64,000 nucleotides of DNA from Stenotrophomonas sepilia (GCF_003244875.1 NZ_LXXZ01000059.1:1-64000), one strand, 5' to 3'; counted from the stretch's first letter, positions 17,409 through 26,391 are shown. Program-made: numbers and translations. The notes: generated by a model from the sequence alone, not told the origin.

Positions 17409-17786
17409 TCAGTGAACCTCCAGTCCCTGGCGAAGGGACTGGAGGGCGGCGGCGATCTCTTTCAGGCGAAAAGGCTTTTCAAGGAAGGGCGTGTCTTTGA
17501 AGCGTTCGGGCAGCCGGTTGGCCCCAAGACCGGTCGTAAACAGGAACGGCACCCCCAACTCGACCAAGCGATCGGCCACGGGGTAAGACTCGACCCCGTT
17601 CAAGTTGACGTCCAGCACCGCCACATCGAAAGCGGCTTCCTCGGCGCATGCCAAGGCTGTGGGCAAGTCTTCCGCCGTCTTGGAGACGTCGTAGCCGACT
17701 TGGGCAATGGCCTGCTCCAAGACCATCATGAGAGTGGGCTCGTCCTCTACAAGAAGAACCCTTACTGCTTTGCCGTCCAATCCCAT
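17409..17786 (-). CDS. Single-domain response regulator
   Basis: A 125-residue receiver domain with no output domain. The acidic pair is in VLLVEDEP, the phosphorylated aspartate in VAVLDVNLNG, and the conserved lysine in PFLEKPF. AGGGAGAAAG lies before the ATG at 17786. It is transcribed away from the histidine kinase at 17948, so the two probably share a control region and a signalling path. Stand-alone receivers pass phosphate on or bind a partner. Confidence 0.9.
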   Translation of the reverse strand: MGLDGKAVRVLLVEDEPTLMMVLEQAIAQVGYDVSKTAEDLPTALACAEEAAFDVAVLDVNLNGVESYPVADRLVELGVPFLFTTGLGANRLPERFKDTPFLEKPFRLKEIAAALQSLRQGLEVH

Positions 17787-17947
17787 GACTTTCTCCCTAC
17801 AAGCGCTCTGCGTGGTTGTGCCACGATTGAACAGTGTGGCCCGAGGGCTCGCCCGATTTGTGAAGGAAACGTAAAAGGATGACGGCCGTCGCTCTTCTAC
17901 ACTGCGCACTCTGTCGCCCTTCGGTGGCCCTGCCGAGAGGATGACCC

Positions 17948-19090
17948 ATGAACCAACCAGCGAAAGCGAAAACCGATTTGAGGGACGAGAGCCGGCAGTT
18001 TGCCCTGCTGGTGAACTCCGTCACCGACTACGCCCTTTACATGCTCGACACCGCCGGGGTGATTCAGACCTGGAACCCGGGTGGGCAGCGAATCAAGGGA
18101 TATGTCGCTGCCGACGTAGTCGGCACCAACTTTTCCCGCTTCTACCTGCCCGAGGAAGCCCAAGCCGGATTGCCAGAGCGAAACTTGCGCACCGCCGCCC
18201 TGGAGGGGCGCTACGCTGCCGAAGGCTGGCGATTGCGGCAGGACGGAACACGCTTCCGTGCCAGTGTGGTGATCGACCCCATCTGGGAAGACGGGGAGCT
18301 GGTGGGGTTTGCCAAAATCACCCGCGACATCACCGAGCGCCACGAGGCGCAGGAGCAGCTGCTCCAAGCCCAGCGCGATCTCCTGCAGGCGCAGAAGATG
18401 GAGGCCATCGGCAAGTTCACGCTCGGCTTGGCCCATGATTTCAACAACCTGTTGACGATCGTGGCCAACTGTCTGGATCTCATCAGCCTGAGGGTGAAAG
18501 ACGGAGGCGTGGCCAAGCTCATCGATACCGCGCAGCGGGCCGCCGAGCGCGGGGCCCTTCTGACTCGGCAGTTGCTGACCTTCGGCAAGGGACAAACCCT
18601 GGTGCCAGAGGCCGTCGACTTGGCCGCCTTGATGGCCGAATGCGAAGCGCTGCTTCGCCGCTCTGCCGGTGACGCGATCACAGTGACGATCGAGGTTTCT
18701 CAAGGCCTTCCGACCCTGTCGCTGGACAAAGCACAGCTGGAGGCCGCAATCCTTAACCTGGTGTGCAACAGCCGCGACGCCATGCCGAAGGGCGGAACGA
18801 TCCTCATCACGGCCTCTGCGCGGCAAACCCGTGATCCTACGTTGCCCAACACCAGTGAAAGACCTTACATCTGCCTGAGCATCCGAGACGACGGTTCAGG
18901 GATTGAGGCGGACCAGCAGGCCAGGGTATTCGAACCGTTTTTCACCACCAAACCCATTGGAAGGGGCAGCGGGTTGGGCTTGAGCCAAGTGTTTGGCTTC
19001 ACGGCCCAGTCCGGCGGGTTCACCGAGCTCCAGAGCGAGCTTGGGAAGGGAACCCGCGTTAGCCTTTGCTTCCCCGCACCAGAGCATTGA
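17948..19090 (+). CDS. PAS-containing histidine kinase
   Basis: A 380-residue cytosolic kinase with no transmembrane segments. A PAS domain (about 15-135, ending VGFAKITRDITERHEA) is followed by a HisKA helix pair with the phosphorylated His in GLAHDFNNLL (about 158-167). The ATPase domain has the N box (NLVCNSRDAMPKGG), G1 (IRDDGSGI), F box (VFEPFFTTK) and G2 (GRGSGLGLS). It ends 1 base before the receiver gene at 19092. The kinase type with HDFNNLL often works with stand-alone receivers. Confidence 0.93.
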   Translation: MNQPAKAKTDLRDESRQFALLVNSVTDYALYMLDTAGVIQTWNPGGQRIKGYVAADVVGTNFSRFYLPEEAQAGLPERNLRTAALEGRYAAEGWRLRQDGTRFRASVVIDPIWEDGELVGFAKITRDITERHEAQEQLLQAQRDLLQAQKMEAIGKFTLGLAHDFNNLLTIVANCLDLISLRVKDGGVAKLIDTAQRAAERGALLTRQLLTFGKGQTLVPEAVDLAALMAECEALLRRSAGDAITVTIEVSQGLPTLSLDKAQLEAAILNLVCNSRDAMPKGGTILITASARQTRDPTLPNTSERPYICLSIRDDGSGIEADQQARVFEPFFTTKPIGRGSGLGLSQVFGFTAQSGGFTELQSELGKGTRVSLCFPAPEH

Positions 19091-19091
19091 G

Positions 19092-19454
19092 ATGCCGATC
19101 CACGTGTTGTTTGTTGAAGACGAAGACGATCTCCGCAGCGTCGTCGTAGAGGCTCTGACCTCTCAGGGCTTCCAAGTCACTCCCGCCAGCAACGGGGATG
19201 AGGCCCTCGTCCTCCTGCGCGGCGACGCCAGGTTCGCGGTGGTAGTGACCGACTTCAACATGCCAGACAGCGCCGACGGGCTGGAGGTCGCGGCGGAAGC
19301 CGCGGTTGCTCAACCCCAGGCCCGCGTCATGCTCGCGTCTGGCCTTCAACGCTCGCAGCTGCCCCCGCTGCCCGAGACGGTTCGATTTCTCCCGAAGCCT
19401 TACCGCTTCCGACAGCTTGTTACGGCGATCCACGAAGACTTGGGCTGCACGTAG
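19092..19454 (+). CDS. Single-domain response regulator paired with the kinase
   Basis: A 120-residue receiver domain. Motifs: LFVEDEDDLRS, the phosphorylated D in VVVTDFNMPD, and K in VRFLPKPYR. Its start lies immediately after the kinase stop, so it is almost certainly the cognate receiver. It has no DNA-binding part; output must go through another protein. Confidence 0.92.
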   Translation: MPIHVLFVEDEDDLRSVVVEALTSQGFQVTPASNGDEALVLLRGDARFAVVVTDFNMPDSADGLEVAAEAAVAQPQARVMLASGLQRSQLPPLPETVRFLPKPYRFRQLVTAIHEDLGCT

Positions 19455-19493
19455 GGGGCGGATTCCTTGCGCGGCCAGGCGGTCGCCACTGGT

Positions 19494-19946
19494 TCATCTT
19501 CCTACCAGTGCGCGTCTGCTCACTAGGAACAGCAGCCGGTCGATCGCCGTTGCGTTCAACGCTTCTCCATCCCCCCGCACCTTGAAACCGGCCCAGTCGC
19601 CCACTGCGACCTCGCTCAGCTCTTTGACTTCCACAGGCAACCAGCGCATAGGCCAATAAGGCAAGCGGCGATCCATGATCGTCCCGCTTTGCAGCTCGAT
19701 CAGGTCGTGATGGCTCGAAGCACCGAGCACCCTTGAGAACACCACGTCCAACCCGTCCGGGGGGCCCTCCAAGTATTGGAGGAAGCGCGTCCCGTCGAAC
19801 AAGAGCACCCCACTGACACCTGCGTCCCGGTTAAATCGAGTTGCGTCGTCGACCAGCTCCTGGAGCTTGCCGCTCCGGAGGCCAAGCAGATCGCCGCGCA
19901 ACGCGTCGGATGCCTCGCTGACATACACCACGGCCCTGATGGGCAT
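19494..19946 (-). CDS. BLUF-domain blue-light sensor
   Basis: A 150-residue protein, almost entirely one BLUF domain. BLUF proteins bind FAD and respond to blue light. The diagnostic residues are present: Tyr8 in AVVYVSEAS, Asn39 in ATRFNRDAGVSG, and Gln57 in FLQYLEG. SSHHDLIEL and MRWLPV complete the pattern. AAGGAG precedes the ATG at 19946. There is no output domain, so it must act by protein contact. It converges on the kinase/receiver pair, which suggests but does not show a link. Confidence 0.85.
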   Translation of the reverse strand: MPIRAVVYVSEASDALRGDLLGLRSGKLQELVDDATRFNRDAGVSGVLLFDGTRFLQYLEGPPDGLDVVFSRVLGASSHHDLIELQSGTIMDRRLPYWPMRWLPVEVKELSEVAVGDWAGFKVRGDGEALNATAIDRLLFLVSRRALVGR

Positions 19947-20090
19947 TGGGCGCTCCTTCTCAACTTGTCTGGCCATCCCCCCTTCCACGAACTTTAGTCC
20001 CGCCCACGCATTTAGGCAATCGCGTTGGGAGATAGCGCCTACAGGCGGCTGTTAACGTGATCCCGAGTTCCAATCGAGTAACCTTTGATT

Positions 20091-20924
20091 ATGGCCCTTT
20101 ACAACATCGCGGAACGTTTAAGCACGGCTAAAGAACTAATCAGCAGGGGCGATGACGCGTCATTGATCTACGCCGCGCTGGAACTACGATTCTGCCTGGA
20201 ATCCGTGGCGTATCAGAACTTGGCTGCATATGGTGAAGACGTTTCCACCGAGCTTGCTCGCGAGTGGCGACCGGACCAGATCATCAAAATGCTGGCCGCC
20301 TTCGATCCGAACTCTGATCAAACGGCCAGCTTCTCCATCTCGGTAACGCCACCGCCCAAAGACCTCGATTTTGCCTCAAGTGACTTGAAGGCCGCTTTCA
20401 AGGACAAGGATTTCTTGCCGATCGGCGAGGCCAAGCGCATTCCTTGGGGCAAGTTTCGCAGTTACTACAACTCGTTGGGGAGCTTTCTCCATCTGCGCAA
20501 AGATCTGACGAACGCACGGCCGAAGATCGAAAGGCTCCGTGTTCTCATCGCTGAGCTGGAAGAGGTTGCGAGCTCGACGCTGATCGCTGCCAGCAAGGAT
20601 CTCGCGACGGGCAAATGCGTCGACTGCGGCCATGTGCTCATTCTCGGCCCGGCCGAGCAAGCGGGGGACAAGCCCGTTTTCTGCCCGAATACCAAGTGCA
20701 ACTCGAGCTATTTGGCCATCAAGCGGGACCCGGAGCGGCGGGTGCAGAAGGTCGAAGCCCTGGGGCTGCGCTGCGAATGCGAGGCCATCGTTCCTATCTT
20801 GCCAGAGAGGCTTCTCAAGCCTGCGGTTTGCCCAGCTTGTGGGTCGACCGTTTGCGCAGTCATTGCTGCAAAGGCAAGGGTGCTAGGGGTGCCGCCCACT
20901 CGCGAGGGAGATCTAAGCGGCTAG
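20091..20924 (+). CDS. Uncharacterised protein with C-terminal zinc-ribbon-like cysteines
   Basis: A 277-residue protein. The first ~165 residues are helical (IYAALELRFCLESVAYQNL). The C-terminal part carries C-x2-C pairs suggesting one or two zinc ribbons: CVDCG with CPNTKC, then CECE with CPACG. There is no signal peptide. The ATG at 20091 is preferred to a TTG two codons earlier. Its last 4 bases overlap those of the convergent usher gene. I do not recognise the family. Confidence 0.6.
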   Translation: MALYNIAERLSTAKELISRGDDASLIYAALELRFCLESVAYQNLAAYGEDVSTELAREWRPDQIIKMLAAFDPNSDQTASFSISVTPPPKDLDFASSDLKAAFKDKDFLPIGEAKRIPWGKFRSYYNSLGSFLHLRKDLTNARPKIERLRVLIAELEEVASSTLIAASKDLATGKCVDCGHVLILGPAEQAGDKPVFCPNTKCNSSYLAIKRDPERRVQKVEALGLRCECEAIVPILPERLLKPAVCPACGSTVCAVIAAKARVLGVPPTREGDLSG

Positions 20925-23122
20925 TTGCACCTCACCTCCACCACGGCTTCCACGCCTGGTAGGGCTGACGGCAACACGGCTTTGCACACGCCCGACACCT
21001 CGACGGCCATCCCCGGCTCGGGGTGCTCCAAGTAGAGCGCTCCGTCGTAGCCCACCATTGCTTGTTCGTTCGGCGTAGATGCCAGCGTGCCCGGCGCGAT
21101 GCTGGCCCCTGTCAGGGTGAAGGCCCGGGCGTTCTGGGTCAGCACCGGGAAGGTCACCCGCACGCCGCCTTGGCGGGGGGCCACGGATTGCTTTTCGGTC
21201 TCCCCAATCTCCACACCCACGGGCAGGTCTTTATCTTTGAGACTGAAGGTGGTGTGCAGCAGGGAGGGCACGTTGGTGACCAGCACGCGCCCCTGCCGGT
21301 TGGTGATGCCCACCGGCGCCCCGTTGACCCGCACCGGCAAGCCCGCTTGCCCGGGCACATCCACCACGGCGAAGCTGGCGTAGGCGGGACGCCCGAAGGC
21401 CACGCCGCGGTGGTCCAGGAACACGGCACCGGAGAAGTTGGCCGCCACCTGGGTTTGCCCGTCGTAGTGGTCCACCATGATCCGGGCGTCGCCGTAACGC
21501 GTCATGGCATCCGCCGTGGCCTGGGTGCTGCCCTGATCGCCCTCGGTGTGCTCTGCAGCCACGCGAAGGCCGCCCTCGGTGCGGTAGGTCGCTCGGGTGG
21601 TCAGGGCATCCTGGCCTGGGGCCTGGCGGGCCCGCACACCCACGCTGGCCTTGCTGCCGAAGCGATACGTGTAGCTCGCCGATACCTGGAGATCGCCGCC
21701 GTTGAGGTCCTTCAGCACGTTGGCGGACACCTGGCCTGCAGTGCCCAGGTTCGCGCTCGCGCCCAAGGAGGCGAAGGCCAGGCTGGAGCGCCCCGTGTCG
21801 ATGGCGCTGTAGATGCCACGCACGGTGAAGCGGCGATCCGGGCGGTAGGAAACGCTGGCTTGGGTGCGCGAAGCGATGGGCAGCGCCGTCTCGCTCTGCA
21901 GTCGCCAGAAGCCGTCGTTTTCTTCGTGTTCCAGCCGCAGGCCAAACGCGGGCCCTCGGTAGTCGTAGCGGGCAGCCCAGCGCGTCCCGCCGTCGCTTGA
22001 GCGGCCCACCTCGCCGTCAAGCACGCCCCAGGTGCCCGGGGCCCAGGTGGAACCCACGGTGACGTTGCCCTTGCCGTTCTCGTCCACCTGCCCACCGGCT
22101 CGGATGGTCCAGCGGTCGTTGACGCCCTTGGCCCAAGAAGCACTGACGCCGGCCGTGCCGTAGCGATTTTCGTCTTCGCGGACCTGGCCGGCGGCGATTT
22201 CCCAGGCGGAGAGCCCGGGACGCAGCAGGGTCGGGGCGACATAGAGCCGTGCAGTGGAAACGGCGGTTTCCCGGCCGTAGGCGTCACGCACCACCACCGC
22301 CGTCTGGCTGGCTCCAAATGCCACGTTTCGACCGTCCACGGTGAAGGGGCCGGCCTTGACGTCTTGGCGTGTGATTTCAGCCTGGTTGGACAGGACCTTG
22401 ACCTGCCCCGGGTCCAACGCGATCCCCCCTAAGGTCGGGACGGGCCACGTCGGCGTGAGCGGATCCAGCGCTGCCGGGTCCTTCGCGAGGCGAATGCCGC
22501 CCAGCGCCACCGGGCCGATGCGGGGCGTGGCGTAGACATCGCCGGCTTGCCAAGTCCGTTGGCGCGGCAGGTCGTCTTTCTGCCAAGCGGTCATGCCGCG
22601 GCGCATGCCAAACCCGTTGGGGGATTGGTTGAGCTGCCCGGTGGTGGAGACCACGCCCCAACGCCCTCCGGTGCGCGCGTCCAGTGCCAAGGACGTCGCT
22701 TGTTGCCCGCCTGCAATCTGGGTGGCGAGGTTGTAGTTGACCAAGACGCCCCCGATGCCGGGCGACACCTGAGAAACCGGAGTGCCGTGCTGGCTGAGCT
22801 GCTGCGCCGGCTTGCGGTCAGCCGGAATGGTGAGCTGGACGGTGGCGTTCTCGGGGGTGTAAGCCACGGTCACGCCCAAGGCTTGGTCGGTCAGGTCCTG
22901 GCCCTCCTCGCCCGGGCGAAGGGTCACGCCGAGCTTCTGCCAGGTCGTGGATTCGGCCACCCAGGCCCCACTTTGCTGCCAGAGCAACACGGGGTCCTTG
23001 GCGGGCAGCCCGTTGGCCCGGATTGGCGCGGCCAGCACCGGCTCCACCCCCTCTGGGATGGCCGCGTGCGCGCTGCCGATGGACAGGGCCAGCGCGAGGC
23101 CCAGGACCCTTCCCCGCCGCAC
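20921..23122 (-). CDS. Outer-membrane usher, Csu-type (spore coat U family) pilus
   Basis: A 733-residue usher that forms the outer-membrane pore through which the chaperone delivers pilus subunits. It has a signal peptide (about 1-20, ending SAHA), an N-terminal chaperone-binding region, and a long FimD/PapC-like barrel rich in alternating strand patterns. The C-terminal region has VNGAPVGITNRQGRVLV and ends in cysteine-bearing VEVRCN. Length fits the shorter ushers of the Csu/SCPU branch. The start is GTG with GAGGG seven bases before it, 9 bases after the chaperone stop. Confidence 0.88.
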   Translation of the reverse strand: MRRGRVLGLALALSIGSAHAAIPEGVEPVLAAPIRANGLPAKDPVLLWQQSGAWVAESTTWQKLGVTLRPGEEGQDLTDQALGVTVAYTPENATVQLTIPADRKPAQQLSQHGTPVSQVSPGIGGVLVNYNLATQIAGGQQATSLALDARTGGRWGVVSTTGQLNQSPNGFGMRRGMTAWQKDDLPRQRTWQAGDVYATPRIGPVALGGIRLAKDPAALDPLTPTWPVPTLGGIALDPGQVKVLSNQAEITRQDVKAGPFTVDGRNVAFGASQTAVVVRDAYGRETAVSTARLYVAPTLLRPGLSAWEIAAGQVREDENRYGTAGVSASWAKGVNDRWTIRAGGQVDENGKGNVTVGSTWAPGTWGVLDGEVGRSSDGGTRWAARYDYRGPAFGLRLEHEENDGFWRLQSETALPIASRTQASVSYRPDRRFTVRGIYSAIDTGRSSLAFASLGASANLGTAGQVSANVLKDLNGGDLQVSASYTYRFGSKASVGVRARQAPGQDALTTRATYRTEGGLRVAAEHTEGDQGSTQATADAMTRYGDARIMVDHYDGQTQVAANFSGAVFLDHRGVAFGRPAYASFAVVDVPGQAGLPVRVNGAPVGITNRQGRVLVTNVPSLLHTTFSLKDKDLPVGVEIGETEKQSVAPRQGGVRVTFPVLTQNARAFTLTGASIAPGTLASTPNEQAMVGYDGALYLEHPEPGMAVEVSGVCKAVLPSALPGVEAVVEVRCN

Positions 23123-23131
23123 GTGTCGCCC

Positions 23132-23788
23132 TCAGTTCACGGGGACGGCGACGGGGGACCCGTTGACCGTGATTGAGAGCGTGGACGCCTTGAGGCCAGG
23201 CTTGAGCTCCACGTGCTTGCTCTGCCCCGGCAATACCCATCCCAGCGCCCCTTCGCGCCACGCCGGCATGCCTTGAGGACCGACGGCGGTCAGACGCGCG
23301 GCGGTCGGACCGGTGTTGGTCAGCAGAAGGCCGTTGGCGGTCAGGCGGGCCGTGAGCACCGGAGGACCGGCCTTGGCGTCTTCAAACCCCACCGGCAGGT
23401 TCTGGTGGATCAACAACTGCACCTGGCCCGCCGTGGACGGCTGGGGCAACTGGCGCAGCAGCACGCGGTAGTAGCCGGGCGTGCCGACGCCTTGGGTGCG
23501 GACCAACCGCACGGCCCGGCGTGACCCAGGCGGGATTTCGACAATGGACGGTGCCGCGATCACCGCCTTGGCGGGGCCGGTCACGTCCTGCCCGCTGGGG
23601 TCTTGGGACCAGTCCAGCACCGTCACCTGAAAGCGCTCGGGGGTTTCCCCATGGTTTTCCAAGGTCAACGCCCCTGCCTTTTCTCCAGCCGGGGCCACGA
23701 TGCTTGTGGGAAACAACGACACGTTGCCCGCCCACGCAGGAGCGGCGCACAGCATAAACAATGGAACCACCAACAAACGCTTCAACAT
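23132..23788 (-). CDS. Periplasmic pilus chaperone, Csu-type
   Basis: A 218-residue periplasmic chaperone. The signal peptide is residues 1-20 (ending PAWA). Two immunoglobulin-like domains follow. The N-terminal one has SIVEIPPGSRRAVRLVR, the conserved segment carrying the basic residue that anchors the subunit C-terminus. The second has LLLTNTGPTAARL. Of two adjacent ATGs (23791, 23788) I choose 23788, which sits four bases after GGAGG. It is translated just ahead of the usher gene. Confidence 0.88.
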   Translation of the reverse strand: MLKRLLVVPLFMLCAAPAWAGNVSLFPTSIVAPAGEKAGALTLENHGETPERFQVTVLDWSQDPSGQDVTGPAKAVIAAPSIVEIPPGSRRAVRLVRTQGVGTPGYYRVLLRQLPQPSTAGQVQLLIHQNLPVGFEDAKAGPPVLTARLTANGLLLTNTGPTAARLTAVGPQGMPAWREGALGWVLPGQSKHVELKPGLKASTLSITVNGSPVAVPVN

Positions 23789-23860
23789 CATTCCTCCAAA
23801 TCGATCACCTCCTTTGATCCAACCAAAACATTTAAAGTTGTCAACCCACCCTCAAAAGAA

Positions 23861-23884
23861 AACCCCCGGAGATATCCGGGGGTT
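23861..23884 (-). terminator. Terminator between pilin gene and chaperone-usher genes
   Basis: AACCCCCGGA (23861-23870) and TCCGGGGGTT (23875-23884) form a 10-bp stem with loop GATA. On the minus strand it is followed by a T-rich stretch (TTTTCTTTT). It lies 20 bases after the pilin stop and 72 before the chaperone start. It probably stops most transcripts so that the subunit is made in excess over chaperone and usher. Confidence 0.8.
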
Positions 23885-23904
23885 TGGTAGAAACCCTTTG
23901 AGGG

Positions 23905-24402
23905 TCAGTAAGTCAGGGTCACGGCGATGGTATCGGAGAAGGTCCCGCCGGGCACCTTGTTCAAATCATAGAAGGCATAACCGATGCCAATCATCTGCTG
24001 CTCACCGGTTCCCACGCCCTCCCAAGCGTCGGCCCCACTGCCCCACACTTGACTGGCACCAGGATCTTTGAAGAGGCCGTAGGCGACGAAGTTTCCGGCC
24101 CCATCGGACACGGCGCGGTGATTGGGACGAGCAATCGCGGCGCCGTAGTTCAACCCATCGCCGGGCACGATGCTGAAGGCGGTGCCTTGGTTGCAGCGAA
24201 CCATCAACGCACCATTGGAATAGCCCTGCGTGCCGGACGCCAAGCCGTTGTATTCACCGCCGCCCAGCTGGGTCACGAGCAGGCTGCACTCGTTGTTCAC
24301 GGTCGCAGAAATCATCAGGTCTTCGGTGACGTCAGCGGCGGACGCCGAAGTGGCAGAAAACGCGGCCATCAAGGCCAGAGAAAAAGAAAGGGTCTTGCGC
24401 AT
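23905..24402 (-). CDS. Spore-coat-U-type pilus subunit
   Basis: A 165-residue exported protein with a signal peptide (1-22, ending SASA) and a mature SCPU domain. It has a conserved early cysteine (NNECSLLV) and its partner (MVRCNQGT), the PGDGLNYG...SDGAGNFVAYGLF region and the beta-strand C-terminus IAVTLTY expected of a subunit held by a chaperone. GAGGAGG precedes the ATG. It is the first gene of the pilus operon and the only subunit gene I can find; no tip adhesin is encoded in the operon. Confidence 0.85.
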   Translation of the reverse strand: MRKTLSFSLALMAAFSATSASAADVTEDLMISATVNNECSLLVTQLGGGEYNGLASGTQGYSNGALMVRCNQGTAFSIVPGDGLNYGAAIARPNHRAVSDGAGNFVAYGLFKDPGASQVWGSGADAWEGVGTGEQQMIGIGYAFYDLNKVPGGTFSDTIAVTLTY

Positions 24403-24460
24403 GAAAAATCCTCCTCGGATATTGGGGAAAAGGGATATGGCCCGGCTTGGGCTTACTTCA

Positions 24461-24488
24461 CCAATACTCGATAAATCCATTTCCGCAA
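24461..24488 (-). promoter_or_regulatory. Candidate sigma-70 promoter of the pilus operon
   Basis: On the minus strand, TTGCGG (24488-24483) and TATTGG (24466-24461) are separated by 16 bases and lie about 60 bases before the pilin start. Both hexamers deviate from consensus, so this is a suggestion only. Confidence 0.3.
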
Positions 24489-24672
24489 GAGGATCGGGCA
24501 ACAAGAGTTGCAGGGGCCAACCCAAGCGCTTGCACCGAGGGCACGAGTGAGCTAAAAAGCAATCGCCGGTCGCAGAAGCGTCGGTGTTGTGCCCGCATAG
24601 CCAATAGGCTCCGGGTGCCCGAGGTCCACCCAATGGGGGCGCGGGAATCTTTTTTCGATTCCGGAGCCATCC

Positions 24673-25026
24673 ATGACGACCAAACGCCGCAAATCCCTCC
24701 GCACGTCTGCCTTCCATGCCCAGTTCGGCCGCTGCTACTACTGCGGCCTGCCGATGTGGCTCGCAGCTCCTTCAGAGCTCGGGCTGAAGCCCAGCAAGGC
24801 TCGAGCCTTTCAATGCACCGCGGAGCACCTGGTCGCCCAGCAGGATGGGGGCCGAGACGTATCCGGGAATGTGGTGGCCGCGCATGCCCGATGCAACCAG
24901 TGCAGGCACAAGCGAACGGGACCAGCTCCCTCCCCTGAAGCGTTCCGGGCCTTGGTTCAGAAGCGGCTGGCAGTGGGAAGATGGTGGTCCAGACTGCCGC
25001 CAGGGATTGCGCATGCTCCTGTATGA
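24673..25026 (+). CDS. HNH endonuclease-like protein
   Basis: A 117-residue protein with a compact HNH (His-Me finger) nuclease motif: zinc pair CYYCG, catalytic H in TAEHLVAQQDGG, N and H in SGNVVAAHARCN, and second zinc pair CNQCRHKR. GGAG precedes the ATG. Its last 14 bases overlap the start of the GIY-YIG gene, so the two are translationally linked. Small HNH proteins occur in homing, phage packaging and defence; context favours an accessory nuclease. There is no obvious target-recognition part beyond a basic N-terminus. Confidence 0.8.
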   Translation: MTTKRRKSLRTSAFHAQFGRCYYCGLPMWLAAPSELGLKPSKARAFQCTAEHLVAQQDGGRDVSGNVVAAHARCNQCRHKRTGPAPSPEAFRALVQKRLAVGRWWSRLPPGIAHAPV

Positions 25027-25834
25027 CCTCATCAAGCTCTACGAACCCTCGTTTGAGCCGGCTCGCACCAAGGTTCACTTGGCCCGAAACAATAAGATCG
25101 AGGATCCGATCGATGTTTGGCTGGACGGCCGGTTTGACGACTGGCAGTGCTGGCAGCGGCAGCGGAACTTCGACCGGGACATGGTCTTGTCCCTCATCCA
25201 AATCCCCAATACCTACCGTTGGATGTTCGCCGGCCTCTTCCGATCCGTGGGAAGCAGGCCCGATGTGGATGCCAACGGAACGCCCCACGTTGACTACACC
25301 TTGGAACGCATCGACAGCACACTTGCGTTAGAAGGACGCCTCTTCGTGACAGGGAAATACGTCAGCCGCACTTCCTACCTCAGAGGCGAGACCCTCTCGG
25401 GGGACATGGTGGTGCACGAACTTCTGGCAGAAAAGCTGGGAGACGGAGAGTTCCCTGGGTTCGGTCAAGTGGACATCGACAAAGGCACCCTGGACCGCAT
25501 CGTTGCCAGCGGCAACAACTCTTGGCGTGCGGCTCTTTCCAGTGTCAAAGGCATCTATCTCTTAACGGACAGCAAGACCGGCCTGCTCTACGTCGGAAAA
25601 GCAGACGGCGACGCCGGCATCTGGGGACGCTGGTGCCAGTATTCGAGCACAGGGCACGGCTGGAACAAGGCCTTGGTCCAAGAGTTCGGCATCAAGGCCA
25701 CTGACCGTCAACGGGATCTCCGCTTCTCGATCCTCGAAGTCATGGACCGGCGCTCCCAAGAGAGCCAAATCGACAAGAGGGAGTCGCACTGGAAGCGGAT
25801 CTTGATGTCCCGCAACGGCTACAACCGCAACTAG
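25013..25834 (+). CDS. GIY-YIG nuclease domain protein
   Basis: A 273-residue protein. The N-terminal ~170 residues are of unknown type, with an early acidic/aromatic stretch (VWLDGRFDDWQCWQRQRN). The C-terminal ~90 residues contain a GIY-YIG-like core: KGIYLLTDSKTGLLYVGKA, then GIWGRW with the catalytic-type arginine, and later a conserved glutamate in KRESHWKRIL. ATG 25013 is chosen for its AGGGA site, giving a 14-base overlap with the HNH gene. Such large GIY-YIG proteins are found in mobile elements and defence islands. Confidence 0.75.
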   Translation: MLLYDLIKLYEPSFEPARTKVHLARNNKIEDPIDVWLDGRFDDWQCWQRQRNFDRDMVLSLIQIPNTYRWMFAGLFRSVGSRPDVDANGTPHVDYTLERIDSTLALEGRLFVTGKYVSRTSYLRGETLSGDMVVHELLAEKLGDGEFPGFGQVDIDKGTLDRIVASGNNSWRAALSSVKGIYLLTDSKTGLLYVGKADGDAGIWGRWCQYSSTGHGWNKALVQEFGIKATDRQRDLRFSILEVMDRRSQESQIDKRESHWKRILMSRNGYNRN

Positions 25835-25923
25835 CAATGTTCAGCGGAGCCGCAGAGAACCGCCATCTTGTGATCGTTAGCGGCATGCCCGGGGCATGCC
25901 GTTCTCGGCACACGAATGCTCTT

Positions 25924-26391
25924 TCAGACAGGCAGGCGCTCGGCGATCCAATCCATCCATTCGGATTGTGCAGCCGTCGCATTGGCACTCAAGGGTCCAC
26001 GCCCAGGGATGAGCTCAAGGGCGTCTGCTTCGGCGCGGAACTGAGGGAAGAACGGGCCGTTGACGCCCGTCACGAAGTAGTCACCCTGTAATACGCCGCA
26101 GGCTTGGCAATGGTTGGCCCAATAAGTGGCATTGGCGGTTTCCGAGCGCCCTGGCTTGAGCCAAGGCGCCGCCTCGCGCACATGCGCAGCGACTTGATCG
26201 TCCAAGTCCTGGATACCATGCAAAGTGGCCGCATCGCCTGCTTCCGGCTCGTCCCCCGGCTCATCTACGTCTGCGTAGTCCACGAAGGACGGCACCCACA
26301 CCGACGTGACCGGCGTTGCCTCGCCGCACTTCCAACACTCCACGCTGGCCTGCAGGAGTGCATAGCTCGGAGCGGACAAGGTTCGTTTCAT
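25924..26391 (-). CDS. Hypothetical zinc-ribbon-like protein
   Basis: A 155-residue acidic protein with two C-x2-C pairs about 85 residues apart (ECWKCGE near residue 20 and HCQACGV), which could together bind zinc. It ends LDWIAERLPV-like (MDWIAERLPV). The start ATG at 26391 overlaps the stop of the upstream gene (ATGA), so I take the shorter form. No family recognised. Confidence 0.6.
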   Translation of the reverse strand: MKRTLSAPSYALLQASVECWKCGEATPVTSVWVPSFVDYADVDEPGDEPEAGDAATLHGIQDLDDQVAAHVREAAPWLKPGRSETANATYWANHCQACGVLQGDYFVTGVNGPFFPQFRAEADALELIPGRGPLSANATAAQSEWMDWIAERLPV

